Positions 6,723-14,231 of a DNA stretch of 14,700 nucleotides are shown piece after piece (position 1 is the first letter of the stretch; each line of letters begins with the position of its first letter). The position numbers were made by a program, and so were the translations under genes. The DNA is from an uncultured Lentisphaeria bacterium (GTDB taxonomy: Bacteria; Verrucomicrobiota; Lentisphaeria; Victivallales; UBA1829): positions 1-14,700 of the forward strand of contig CAJKAR010000067.1 in assembly GCA_905197955.1 (NCBI GenBank), in the 5' to 3' direction. The notes below the pieces were generated by a model. That model was not told the DNA's origin. It made no database searches and was given only the letters and a program-made list of their open reading frames with translations.

Positions 6723-7415
6723 ATGAATCCGAAAATACTGCTGATCGAAGATGACACCTCCATCTGCGACATGACAAAAATGAATCTCAATATGAACGGA
6801 TTTTCGCAGGTGTTCTGCGCCTCCTCCGGCGAAGAGGGACTGGCGGCCGCCACTCAACTGCGGCCCGATCTGATTCTGCTTGACATCATGCTGCCGGGCA
6901 TTGATGGACTGACCGTCTGCCGGAATCTGAAGAACAATCCTCTTCTTGCGGATATTCCGATTATCATGCTGACTGCCAAAGGCGAGGAAAATGACATCGT
7001 TCTCGGGCTCGAAATGGGCGCCGACGATTATGTAACCAAGCCATACAGCAGTAAAGTTCTCGCCGCCCGGATCGCGGTCCAGCTCCGGAAAAAACATACG
7101 CCCCGGAAAGAAGAGGAACTCCGAAGCATTGTGCTCGGGTCTCTGTCCATCGATCTGATCACCCACAGCGCCACCCTGAATGGGAACGCCCTTCTCCTGA
7201 CCGCGGATGAATTCAAGACGCTGGTGCTGCTGGCATCCAATCCGGGACGGGTCTTCACACGCAACCAGATCATCCGTGCCGTCAAGGGGGACAACTATCC
7301 TGTCACGGCGCGCGCCATCGACATGCACATTGTCAACCTGCGCCGCAAACTGGGCGACTGGGCGGATCACATCGAAACCATCCGCGGCGTCGGCTACCGG
7401 GTCGCTGGGGAATAG
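6723..7415 (+). CDS. OmpR/PhoB-family response regulator
   Basis: This 230-residue cytoplasmic transcription factor has a receiver domain (about 3-120) with acidic pocket D10-D11, phosphorylation site D54 (LLDIMLPG), T84 and K106 (VTKPYSS). The C-terminal OmpR-type winged helix (about 130-227) includes LTADEFKTLVLLASNPGRV and ends in the characteristic RGVGYRV. The sensor kinase gene starts 4 bases after its stop. An RND pump operon lies beyond the kinase, and an 11-bp-period direct repeat of the sort PhoB/OmpR regulators bind lies upstream of that operon, so control of the pump is a reasonable inference. It resembles PhoB in domain order, but no phosphate genes are nearby, so I do not call it phoB. 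Confidence 0.93.
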   Translation: MNPKILLIEDDTSICDMTKMNLNMNGFSQVFCASSGEEGLAAATQLRPDLILLDIMLPGIDGLTVCRNLKNNPLLADIPIIMLTAKGEENDIVLGLEMGADDYVTKPYSSKVLAARIAVQLRKKHTPRKEEELRSIVLGSLSIDLITHSATLNGNALLLTADEFKTLVLLASNPGRVFTRNQIIRAVKGDNYPVTARAIDMHIVNLRRKLGDWADHIETIRGVGYRVAGE

Positions 7416-7419
7416 GCTC

Positions 7420-9177
7420 ATGGCAAAAAAAGATACCGCTCTTCTTTTTGTCCCGGCAATCATCGGCGGCATCATCATTCTTGCGATTCTTCTGCTGGAT
7501 CTTCAGCTTGCCGACTTCCAGAAAGCCTATTTTCAGGAAGTGGCGGAAGAGACCAGACGCAACAATTTCTTCCTGGTCCGCGCCTTCCGCGATCTGCTCG
7601 AATCGAATCAGCTCGACAAAATGCACCGGATGCTGAACAAAAACCACGGTCCGAATCCGATGATCGTAAAAATCATCGCCCGCGGCAAAGGCGTGATCGT
7701 GGAAACCGAAGGCGTTCCGAAGTATCTCGTTGAACACATCCGCGAACCCGAGATCAAAGGCCTGTTCAAAAAGAATCACGACGAAGATGTGCTGGTCAAA
7801 TTCGACCGCACGCTGAACTCTTTCATGGTGTACCATTCCACCCGTTTCCGGGTCGGCAATCAGGACTACATCCTGATCATGGCCTCCAAATGCAACAGCA
7901 TGACCCTGCTGATGCAGCAGACAAAAGAAGGAATTCTCATTCTGACCATTCTGGGGATTCTCTCCACACTGGCGCTCATCACCTATTTCTTCATCTGGAT
8001 CCGCACTCCGCTGAACCGGCTGTTTGCAAGCATGTCGAGAATCGCGGCGGGAGAGCTGGAAAGCCCGATCTACGTTCCCCGCAGCGGGTTGATTCACGAA
8101 ATCGCGCTCTGCCTGCAAACTCTGACGGAACAGCTGAAAAAACAGATTCTCTCTCTCCGGGACGGCGCCAATGAACGGGAAGTCATGCTGAACGCCCTTT
8201 CCGAAGCCATTCTCCTTATTGACGAAGAAGGAAAAGTCGTCCGCTGGAACGAAACCGCCGAATCCCTGTTCTATCCGAACCGGAACGTCAAAGGACTGCA
8301 GAGTCTTGAGTGTCCGGAGGAACTGCGCGACTGTCCCGCCAAAATCGGCGACACCGTTTACACGGAAAAACGCACCCTTGAACGCCGGGGCAGAACCTTT
8401 CAGCTTCTGGTCAAAGCGGTCACCTTCACCCGGGCGGAGAAGCGTTTCTATCTGATCTCCGCAACGGACCTGACCGATCTGAGCAAACTGGAAGCCTCTC
8501 ATCGGGAATTCATTGCGGCCATCTCGCATGAAATGAAAACTCCGCTGACCGGCATTGTCGGCGCGGTCGATGCCATCGGCAACGGCGCGCTCGATAACGA
8601 GGAGTACAAAAAACGCTGCATCGATACCTTGACCACTCAGTCGGAACGCCTCCATACCCTCCTGCTGAATTTCCTGACTCTGACCTCTCTGGAAAATATC
8701 GGACATAAAACCGAAAATGATTTTCTTCCGATCCAGCCCCTCGCCCTTCTCCGCGGCGCGATGGAAGTCTGCCGCCCCGCAGCGGAAGCGGCGGGTATTG
8801 AGCTGGCGGTCACCTCCTGCGACTCGGAAGAACTCCAGGGCGATTCCCAGCTCCTTCTTCAAGCCCTGAACAATCTGATCACCAACTCCATCATCCACAG
8901 CGGCACCAGACGCATTGAACTTTCCGCCCGCCGGAAAGGAAATCAGATGGACTTCTGCATCCGTGATTTCGGCTGCGGAATTCCGGAAGAACACCGGGAA
9001 CGAATCTTCAAACGATTCTACCGGGTTCCATCCACCGGCAAGAAACAGAGCGGAAGCGGTATCGGACTGGCAATCGTCAAGCATATCGCACTGCACCATC
9101 ACGGAAGCGTCAGCGTCTGTTCCGGCAAAGAGAGAGGAGCGGAGTTCCATCTTCTCCTTCCGCTCGAACCGGTCTGA
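7420..9177 (+). CDS. PAS-containing sensor histidine kinase (PhoR-like layout)
   Basis: This 585-residue membrane kinase is the likely partner of the adjacent response regulator. TM1 spans about 8-28, an extracytoplasmic sensor region 29-169, TM2 about 171-194, then a HAMP-like linker (195-245), a PAS domain (about 250-350), HisKA with phosphoaccepting H370 (AISHEMKTPLTG), and HATPase_c with N-box N485/N489, G1 box DFGCG (516-520) and G2 box GSGIGL (545-550). The ATG at 7420 lies 4 bases after the regulator stop. Longer in-frame starts read back through the regulator's winged helix and are not credible. The sensor region is about 140 residues, a size typical of single periplasmic PAS-like folds; I do not recognise its ligand. 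Genomic context suggests an envelope-stress or toxic-compound signal. Confidence 0.93.
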   Translation: MAKKDTALLFVPAIIGGIIILAILLLDLQLADFQKAYFQEVAEETRRNNFFLVRAFRDLLESNQLDKMHRMLNKNHGPNPMIVKIIARGKGVIVETEGVPKYLVEHIREPEIKGLFKKNHDEDVLVKFDRTLNSFMVYHSTRFRVGNQDYILIMASKCNSMTLLMQQTKEGILILTILGILSTLALITYFFIWIRTPLNRLFASMSRIAAGELESPIYVPRSGLIHEIALCLQTLTEQLKKQILSLRDGANEREVMLNALSEAILLIDEEGKVVRWNETAESLFYPNRNVKGLQSLECPEELRDCPAKIGDTVYTEKRTLERRGRTFQLLVKAVTFTRAEKRFYLISATDLTDLSKLEASHREFIAAISHEMKTPLTGIVGAVDAIGNGALDNEEYKKRCIDTLTTQSERLHTLLLNFLTLTSLENIGHKTENDFLPIQPLALLRGAMEVCRPAAEAAGIELAVTSCDSEELQGDSQLLLQALNNLITNSIIHSGTRRIELSARRKGNQMDFCIRDFGCGIPEEHRERIFKRFYRVPSTGKKQSGSGIGLAIVKHIALHHHGSVSVCSGKERGAEFHLLLPLEPV

Positions 9178-9218
9178 TGAAAAAGCGGAATTCCTCCCGG
9201 AAAAGCCGCACATCATGA

Positions 9219-9244
9219 GTTCCGGAAAGGGAGCTTCCGGGAAC
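9219..9244 (+). terminator. Hairpin after the kinase gene
   Basis: GTTCCGGAA (9219-9227) pairs with TTCCGGGAAC (9235-9244) apart from one bulged G, with a 7-nt loop. It lies about 40 bp after the kinase stop and before the pump promoter. There is no T-tract, so termination efficiency is doubtful. Confidence 0.35.
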
Positions 9245-9292
9245 AGAATGAGAAAACGGATAAACTTCCGCAGAACGTTTGTTTCCCGGAAA

Positions 9293-9318
9293 TCAATATT
9301 TTGTCAATATTTTGTCAA
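9293..9318 (+). promoter_or_regulatory. PhoB/OmpR-type direct-repeat box upstream of the RND operon
   Basis: TCAATATTTTG occurs twice in tandem (9293-9303, 9304-9314) and continues into TCAA. It can also be read as TTGTCAA, 4 bp, TTGTCAA (9301-9318), which has the heptamer length, spacing and TGTCA core of a PhoB box. OmpR-family dimers bind such 11-bp-period direct repeats. The site ends 5 bp before a candidate -35 of the pump operon. The regulator encoded at 6723-7415 is the obvious candidate. Confidence 0.5.
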
Positions 9319-9323
9319 GGGGA

Positions 9324-9351
9324 TTGCAACTCAGGCGGAATGAGCTACTTT
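9324..9351 (+). promoter_or_regulatory. Candidate promoter of the RND operon
   Basis: TTGCAA (9324-9329) and TACTTT (9346-9351) are separated by 16 bp. The weaker -10 fits a promoter needing an activator at the repeat just upstream. A GGAAGGAG ribosome site follows at 9387-9394. Confidence 0.45.
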
Positions 9352-9399
9352 ATGGCGATAAATTTATAACATTATTTCATCGTCATGGAAGGAGCGATT

Positions 9400-10572
9400 A
9401 TGAAGGGATTTTCAAAATTGCTGGCTTGTCTGGTGCTGGCTGGAGCGGTTTCCGGGCTTCTCGGCTGCCGCAATCAGAAAGAGGATAAAAAGGTGGTGGA
9501 ACGCGAAGTGCGTGTAACGCTTGAACCTTTGCAGAAACGGGTGTTCCGTCAGCAGATTCCGGTTCAGGGAACCGTCTGGCCGGTGGAGTATGCGACGATC
9601 TCCGCAAAAATCAGCGGAACGCTGGAGCTCCTGAAAGTCGATGAGGGCGATGTCCGGAAAAAAGGAGACACCCTCTTCGGCATTGACCGTCAGATCCTGA
9701 AAAATCAGGTGACCGTCCAGGAGGACGCCATCAAGGTCAAAAAGGCCGAACTTGAAAGCACCAGAATCGCCCTGAAGACCGCGGAAATCACCAAACGCAA
9801 GGCGGAACTCGATTATGAACGGTTCCTCCGTCTCTGGCAGTCAAAAGCCACCAGCCAGTCGGAGTTCGAAACCTATGAAACCAACTATAAAAAAGCGGAA
9901 ATGGATATCCAGACGGCAAAAGCCGCCATCATCAATGCCGAAGCGCAGCTCAAACAGGCGGAAAGCAATCTGGTCATTGCCCGCAAGAACCTTGCCGATT
10001 CCGTCATCACGGCTCCGTTCGACTGCATCGTGACCGATAAATACATCGAAGAGAACGAGTACGTCAGCACCGGTCAGAACATCATGAAACTGGAGAATCA
10101 GAAGGTGCTGGAAGTCATCTGCTACATCAGTGCGGTCTACTATGACCAGGTTGTTCCCGGAAAAACTCCGGTGCGCTTCCTGATCGGCGGCGAGGAAAAG
10201 GGACGAGGCACCGTCACCTACAAGGCCCCCAGCATTGATCCGGAAAGCAGAACCTTCAAGCTGAAAATTCTGGTTCCCGAAGATGTTCCCCTGGTCAGCG
10301 GAATGCTCTGCGACCTGAGTCTCGTGCTTCAGGAAAAAGAAGCCTACGGACTGCCTGCGGATGCACTGCTGCTGCGCGCAAATGACCGTTATATCGTCTA
10401 CGCCGTGGATCCGAACAACCGGGCAAAGAGCTTCGACGTTGTGCGCGGCATTGTGGACGGCAAATATTGTGAAGTGGTCAACTCGGCGGAACTGCTGAAA
10501 GAACGCTTTGTCGTAACGGGGCAGACCTTCGTCAACAACGGTTCGCTTCTGCGGGCGATCAACCAGAAATAA
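9400..10572 (+). CDS. RND efflux periplasmic adaptor lipoprotein (HlyD/AcrA family)
   Basis: This 390-residue adaptor links an inner-membrane RND pump to an outer-membrane channel. A lipoprotein signal peptide ends in the lipobox LLGC, predicting a lipidated C23. The first biotinyl-lipoyl half (about 66-100, AKISGTLELLKVDEGD) is followed by a long coiled-coil hairpin (about 104-200), the second lipoyl half (SVITAPFDCIVTDKYIEENEYVSTGQ, 201-226), a beta-barrel (about 230-310) and a membrane-proximal domain. The start at 9400 has GGAAGGAG 5 bases upstream; the ATG at 9385 precedes that site and is rejected. The pump gene follows after 12 bases. It would itself need Lol-dependent sorting if outer-membrane located, but the residues after Cys do not settle this. 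Confidence 0.93.
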   Translation: MKGFSKLLACLVLAGAVSGLLGCRNQKEDKKVVEREVRVTLEPLQKRVFRQQIPVQGTVWPVEYATISAKISGTLELLKVDEGDVRKKGDTLFGIDRQILKNQVTVQEDAIKVKKAELESTRIALKTAEITKRKAELDYERFLRLWQSKATSQSEFETYETNYKKAEMDIQTAKAAIINAEAQLKQAESNLVIARKNLADSVITAPFDCIVTDKYIEENEYVSTGQNIMKLENQKVLEVICYISAVYYDQVVPGKTPVRFLIGGEEKGRGTVTYKAPSIDPESRTFKLKILVPEDVPLVSGMLCDLSLVLQEKEAYGLPADALLLRANDRYIVYAVDPNNRAKSFDVVRGIVDGKYCEVVNSAELLKERFVVTGQTFVNNGSLLRAINQK

Positions 10573-10584
10573 CGGAGGCCGTTC

Positions 10585-13500
10585 ATGTTTCTAAGCAAGT
10601 GGTCCGTTCAGCGTCCGATCGCGATGACGGCATTTATCATCGTGCTGGTCATGATCGGGATCAGTCTTTATCCGAAAATCAGCATCGACCTCCTGCCCAA
10701 CATGGAGATCCCGACTGTGCTGGTACGTTGCGAATATGAAGGGGCGAGCCCGTCGGAAATCGAAGTCGAAATTGCCAAGCGGATTGAGGACGCGGTCTCG
10801 TCGCTGGACGGCATCAAGCATGTCACCAGTGTCTCCATTGAGGACGAAGCGCGCGTTCAGCTGGAGTTCAACATGGGAATCGACGTCGATGTTGCCGCAA
10901 CCGATATCCGTGAAGCGCTGAACCGCATCCGAGAGGATTTCCCTGACGGAGCCAAGGAACCGACCATCCGGAAAATCGATACCAATGCGACAACCGTGGT
11001 CCAGGCGTTTCTCGTCGGCGACCGCACGCAGGACGACCTTTACGACTATGCCGATGATGTTATTGCCGACCGTTTCTCCTCGGTTCCCGGCGTCGGCGAA
11101 GTCCGTGTCTACGGCGCCAACGAAATGCAGATCCATGTTCTGCTCGACCGCGCAAAACTGACCGCAATGAATCTCTCCATCAACGACATTGTCTCGAAAC
11201 TGGAAGCGAACAATGTCCGAAAACCCCTCGGCCGAATCCAGTTCGACAAGGGGGAAAAGAACGTGACATTCGACGGCGATTTCAAAGATTTTGAACAGAT
11301 CAAAGCGCTCGAAGTCGGCAAATTCAAGAACAAACGCATTTATCTGCGGGATGTCGCCGATGTCAAATTCATGAGCCGCGAAGTCCGAAGCAAAGCCTAC
11401 GTCAACGGCGAACCCGCCGCACGTTTCCGTATCGTTAAAAAAGGCGAAGCCAACGCAATCGAGGTCATCAACGGCATCCGTCAGCGCTTTCAGACCATGG
11501 TCAAAAACGGCGAACTGCCGACCGGAATGAAACTCGTCTGGTTCACCGACTCCGGCGCATTCATCCAGGCCTCTGTGGACGACGCATGGAGCAGTATTCT
11601 GACCGGTATCATCCTGACCGCCATTCTGCTGTTTCTCTTCCTGCACGAACCGAAATCCACCTTCATTGTGATGATCTCCATGCCGATTTCCGTTGTGGTG
11701 ACATTTGCGGTGATGGCTTATTTTCAGTATTCGTTCAATATTATGACGCTGCTGTCGCTAGGCTGTTCGGTCGGTGTTCTGGTGACCAACTCCATTGTGG
11801 TGATCGAAAACATCTTCAAGCATCTGGACCGCGGGGAACCGATTAAGACAGCGGCGGAACGAGGAACCGGCGAAGTCATTGCCGCGGTCTCCGCCAGCGC
11901 TCTGACCAACGTGGTCGTGTTCGTTCCGGTTATGATGATGACGACTCGAATCGGAAGCATGATGGTGCCGTTTGCCGGAGTCATGGTCGGCGCAACGCTG
12001 GTCTCCCTCTTCATCAGCTTTACTCTGACGCCGATTCTTGCCTGCGTCCTGCTGAAGAAAAAGAAAAAACAGGCGGAGGGAAAAACTTTCCTCCAGAAAA
12101 TGTTTATTCCGTGGGATACCGGATATGACTGGCTCTGCCGGAAATTCGACAAAAGCATCGAATGGACCGCCCGTTTCCCGAAAACTCTTATGACAGTGGT
12201 GCTGGCGCTTGCCGCCGCCGTACTTTTCTTTGTTGTCCCGCAGGTCGGACTCTCCTTCCTGCCGTTCTGCGACCAGGGAGAGATCCGCATCAAATTTGAA
12301 TTCCCGACCAACTACAATCTGGAAACAACGGATAAACTGATCCGGGAAGCGGCGGATCATCTGAAAAAATTCGACTTCATCCGCGGTATGTCGATTTCCG
12401 TCGGAGACTCCGATGGAGGAAGCGGACAGGTCAGTTCCGCCGTCTATCTGGGCCAGATCAATCTCCGCACCACCGATAAATTCGAACGGGAAGAATCCAT
12501 TTACGACCTTCAGGCGCTCCTCCGAAAAGAGCTTGCCTATCTGGACAACTGCCGCGTCACCCTTTCGATCCCGCCGACATTCGGAGGAAGCGGAGCCGAA
12601 ATCCGCTGCGTCATCAACGGACCCGATCTTGATGTGCTCGAAGCCGCGGAAATGGAAGTCATGGAAAAACTGCCCGCTCTCGGCATCACACGCGACCTCG
12701 ACTCCAGCCGACGTGAGCGCAAACCGAACATCAACATCACTCCGCGGCGGACTGTGCTGCAGAATCTGAACATGTCGGCAAACGACGTCTATGAGTATCT
12801 GCTCGGCTCTCTCGACGGAATCGAAGTCGGCGACTACCGCTCCGGCGCAAGAACCTTTGACATCCGTGTCAAAAATCAGAAAGAGTACGGAGAAGAACAG
12901 CTTCGCCAGAATGCACCGGCGACAAAAGACAACAATCCGCTGGGAACCGAAGTCCTTGCAGAAATCACTGAAGACACCCGTCCTGTGGTCGTCAACCGTT
13001 ACGACAAGGTCCGCACCATGTGGCTCTACGCCAACACCGCACCGGGAATGGCGCTTGGAAACGTATCCAAAACCATCGGCAATATGGCGCTCCAGGCTCT
13101 GCCGCCGGGATATGGAGTCCGGATGAGCGGAAGTGTCGAACTGATGAACGAAACCGCTCAGGAATTTATCCATGTCATCATCCTTGCAACGGTGTTGACC
13201 TATCTGCTGATCGCGGCGATCATGGAGTCCTGGACAAGACCGTTCCTCATCATGTTCACAGTTCCGCTCGGATTCCTCGGAATGTATGCAACTCTCTGGA
13301 TCGCAGGAATGTCGATGTCCATGATGGGACTCCTCGGCGGAGTGATGATGATTGGAATCGTGGTCAACAATGCCATCCTGATTATGGATGAGTGTGCCGT
13401 GCTAGTCAACTCGGGGGTAACGACGCATAAGGCGATGCTGCAGGCGACCCAGTCGAAATTCCGGCCGATTGTGATGACCTCCATTGCATCTGTCGCGGGC

Positions 13501-13725
13501 ATGCTGCCGATGGCATTCGGAACAGGGCTTGGGTCGGAACTGCGGGCAAGCTGCGGTATGGGTGTCGTGGGTGGACTCACGATTGCCTCTCTTCTGACGC
13601 TCTACGTCATCCCTGCGCTCTACTTCATCTTTGTTCATGATACGGCCAAACCGCGTAAACATACGTTCCTGCGTTTTGTTTCCCGTCTGCGCAGAAACAA
13701 AAAAGCGGCTCCGGCCGCTGTCTGA
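10585..13725 (+). CDS. RND-family inner-membrane efflux pump (HAE1/AcrB superfamily)
   Basis: This 1046-residue protein has the RND duplication: TM1 near 10-30, porter/docking loop 1 (about 31-330), TM2-TM6 (about 335-486), TM7 (about 534-552), loop 2 (about 553-860) and TM8-TM12 (from about 862). The family pumps drugs, bile acids or lipids using proton flow. AcrB D407 and D408 in TM4 align to T401 and N402 (VLVTNSIVVIEN), and K940 in TM10 aligns to N928 (IGIVVNNAILIMDE). The arginine and threonine of TM11 are kept (FRPIVMTS). The double-Asn TM10 is common in SwrC-like branches, but loss of the first Asp is unusual. GGAGG lies upstream of the ATG. No outer-membrane TolC-type gene follows. 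Substrate cannot be told. Confidence 0.93.
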   Translation: MFLSKWSVQRPIAMTAFIIVLVMIGISLYPKISIDLLPNMEIPTVLVRCEYEGASPSEIEVEIAKRIEDAVSSLDGIKHVTSVSIEDEARVQLEFNMGIDVDVAATDIREALNRIREDFPDGAKEPTIRKIDTNATTVVQAFLVGDRTQDDLYDYADDVIADRFSSVPGVGEVRVYGANEMQIHVLLDRAKLTAMNLSINDIVSKLEANNVRKPLGRIQFDKGEKNVTFDGDFKDFEQIKALEVGKFKNKRIYLRDVADVKFMSREVRSKAYVNGEPAARFRIVKKGEANAIEVINGIRQRFQTMVKNGELPTGMKLVWFTDSGAFIQASVDDAWSSILTGIILTAILLFLFLHEPKSTFIVMISMPISVVVTFAVMAYFQYSFNIMTLLSLGCSVGVLVTNSIVVIENIFKHLDRGEPIKTAAERGTGEVIAAVSASALTNVVVFVPVMMMTTRIGSMMVPFAGVMVGATLVSLFISFTLTPILACVLLKKKKKQAEGKTFLQKMFIPWDTGYDWLCRKFDKSIEWTARFPKTLMTVVLALAAAVLFFVVPQVGLSFLPFCDQGEIRIKFEFPTNYNLETTDKLIREAADHLKKFDFIRGMSISVGDSDGGSGQVSSAVYLGQINLRTTDKFEREESIYDLQALLRKELAYLDNCRVTLSIPPTFGGSGAEIRCVINGPDLDVLEAAEMEVMEKLPALGITRDLDSSRRERKPNINITPRRTVLQNLNMSANDVYEYLLGSLDGIEVGDYRSGARTFDIRVKNQKEYGEEQLRQNAPATKDNNPLGTEVLAEITEDTRPVVVNRYDKVRTMWLYANTAPGMALGNVSKTIGNMALQALPPGYGVRMSGSVELMNETAQEFIHVIILATVLTYLLIAAIMESWTRPFLIMFTVPLGFLGMYATLWIAGMSMSMMGLLGGVMMIGIVVNNAILIMDECAVLVNSGVTTHKAMLQATQSKFRPIVMTSIASVAGMLPMAFGTGLGSELRASCGMGVVGGLTIASLLTLYVIPALYFIFVHDTAKPRKHTFLRFVSRLRRNKKAAPAAV

Positions 13726-13737
13726 TTTCCTCCGCAG

Positions 13738-13769
13738 CCCTGCCGGAAGTCTCTCCGTTTCCGACAGGG
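13738..13769 (+). terminator. Hairpin at the end of the RND operon
   Basis: CCCTGCCGGAA and TTCCGACAGGG form a 10-of-11-bp stem around a 10-nt loop, starting 12 bp after the pump stop. The downstream sequence is GC-rich for about 10 bp and then only moderately T-rich, so it is terminator-like but not canonical. Confidence 0.45.
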
Positions 13770-13867
13770 CCGGCCGGAATTCTTCTCCGATCTGAAGACT
13801 CCTTCGCAAAGCCCCGAAGATTCTGCAAACGGCTCTTATCGTGTTCCGCCTGGATTGCTAGCCCAGT

Positions 13868-13891
13868 AAAAAAATCCCGTTTTTTTCGGGA
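13868..13891 (-). terminator. Minus-strand intrinsic terminator-like hairpin
   Basis: Read on the minus strand, a TCCCG/CGGGA stem with an A7 loop is followed directly by seven T. No minus-strand gene is visible to its right, so it would end an unannotated antisense or small RNA. Alternatively it could be a by-product of a mirror-like A7/T7 sequence. On the plus strand, A7 and T7 can form a competing hairpin. Confidence 0.4.
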
Positions 13892-13939
13892 AAATATGAG
13901 AAAGTCTATTAAATCCGCTTTTCTGCAAACATTTTCTTT

Positions 13940-13957
13940 AAAAAAAACGTTTTTTTT
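13940..13957. repeat. Perfect A8-CG-T8 palindrome
   Basis: An 18-bp perfect palindrome, AAAAAAAACGTTTTTTTT, extends to 26 bp (13936-13961) with one mismatch. It lies 58-75 bp upstream of the predicted start of the RNA-binding protein transcript. Phased A/T tracts there could bend DNA or act like an UP element; a weak bidirectional terminator is also possible. Confidence 0.55.
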
Positions 13958-13979
13958 GAAGATGGAATCTGATTTTATT

Positions 13980-14008
13980 TTGCAATCGCTGTTTTCCGCA
14001 TATAAGTT
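13980..14008 (+). promoter_or_regulatory. Candidate promoter of the RNA-binding protein gene
   Basis: TTGCAA (13980-13985) is followed by TAAGTT after 17 bp (14003-14008) or by TATAAG after 15 bp (14001-14006). Transcription would start near 14014, at the first leader hairpin. Confidence 0.45.
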
Positions 14009-14014
14009 ATTTAA

Positions 14015-14180
14015 CGGAGCGGGTAAACGGCTCCGGCCTGAGTATACGATTGCGTACCGGCAATTTTCTCCGGGAGGGAAAAGGACCATCGCTGCGGAGA
14101 CTGAGGAGGAGGAAGGAATCCGGCGACAGGAGTGATCGCCTGGATTCAAAAATTTGATTTGCCGGATCAGAAATATCCGG
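14015..14180 (+). promoter_or_regulatory. Structured 5' leader of the RNA-binding protein gene
   Basis: Three hairpins are visible: CGGAGC/GCTCCG with a 9-nt loop (14015-14035); GAATCC-GGCGA paired with TCGCC-T-GGATTC with one bulge and a 9-nt loop (14116-14147); and CCGGAT/ATCCGG with a 7-nt loop (14162-14180). A purine-rich AGGAGGAGGAAGG tract precedes the second. Long structured leaders occur on cold-induced RNA-binding protein genes, so post-transcriptional or temperature control is an inference. Confidence 0.4.
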
Positions 14181-14231
14181 GATAGACGTTCGGCGATGCC
14201 GATTGGCTGTGTTAACGGAGAACATCACAAA

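Larger units (their letters stand above)
13726..14231. other. 506-bp intergenic region, several structures, no convincing gene
   Basis: The first part holds GC-rich hairpins after the pump gene, then a minus-strand terminator-like hairpin, then an AT-rich stretch with a long palindrome. From about 13980 it looks like a promoter plus a roughly 215-nt structured leader for the RNA-binding protein gene. Open frames here (for example 13896-14135) have low-complexity or basic products, no ribosome site and no recognisable domain. A small RNA in this region is possible but not demonstrated. Confidence 0.6.

Noticed and set aside
7207..7419. N-terminal extension of the kinase reading frame
   Set aside because: It overlaps the response-regulator winged helix in another frame; the extension is Ser/Arg-rich, and the membrane segment begins only after the ATG at 7420.
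7333..9216. Long open frame on the minus strand (627 codons) opposite the kinase gene
   Set aside because: It is antisense to a kinase with complete HisKA and HATPase motifs, has low-complexity Phe/Gln/Asp-rich composition and no recognisable domain. It arises from codon bias.
9293..9318. CRISPR-like or satellite repeat
   Set aside because: The repeat has only about 2.4 copies of 11 bp with no spacers; a regulator box explains it better.
11758..13173. Minus-strand open frame of 471 codons opposite the RND pump
   Set aside because: Mirror of a strongly supported pump gene, with no ribosome site or domain.
13704..13719. AGCGGC-TCCG-GCCGCT hairpin as terminator
   Set aside because: It lies inside the last codons of the pump gene and lacks a T-tract; probably chance from alanine/proline codons.
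13896..14135. 79-codon open frame before the RNA-binding protein gene
   Set aside because: No ribosome site, low-complexity sequence starting in the A/T tract, and it runs through the predicted promoter and leader.
14132..14185. Possible leader peptide (GTG start, 17 codons)
   Set aside because: AGGAG directly abuts the GTG, leaving no usable spacing, and the start sits in a hairpin loop; no attenuation-type codon run is present.
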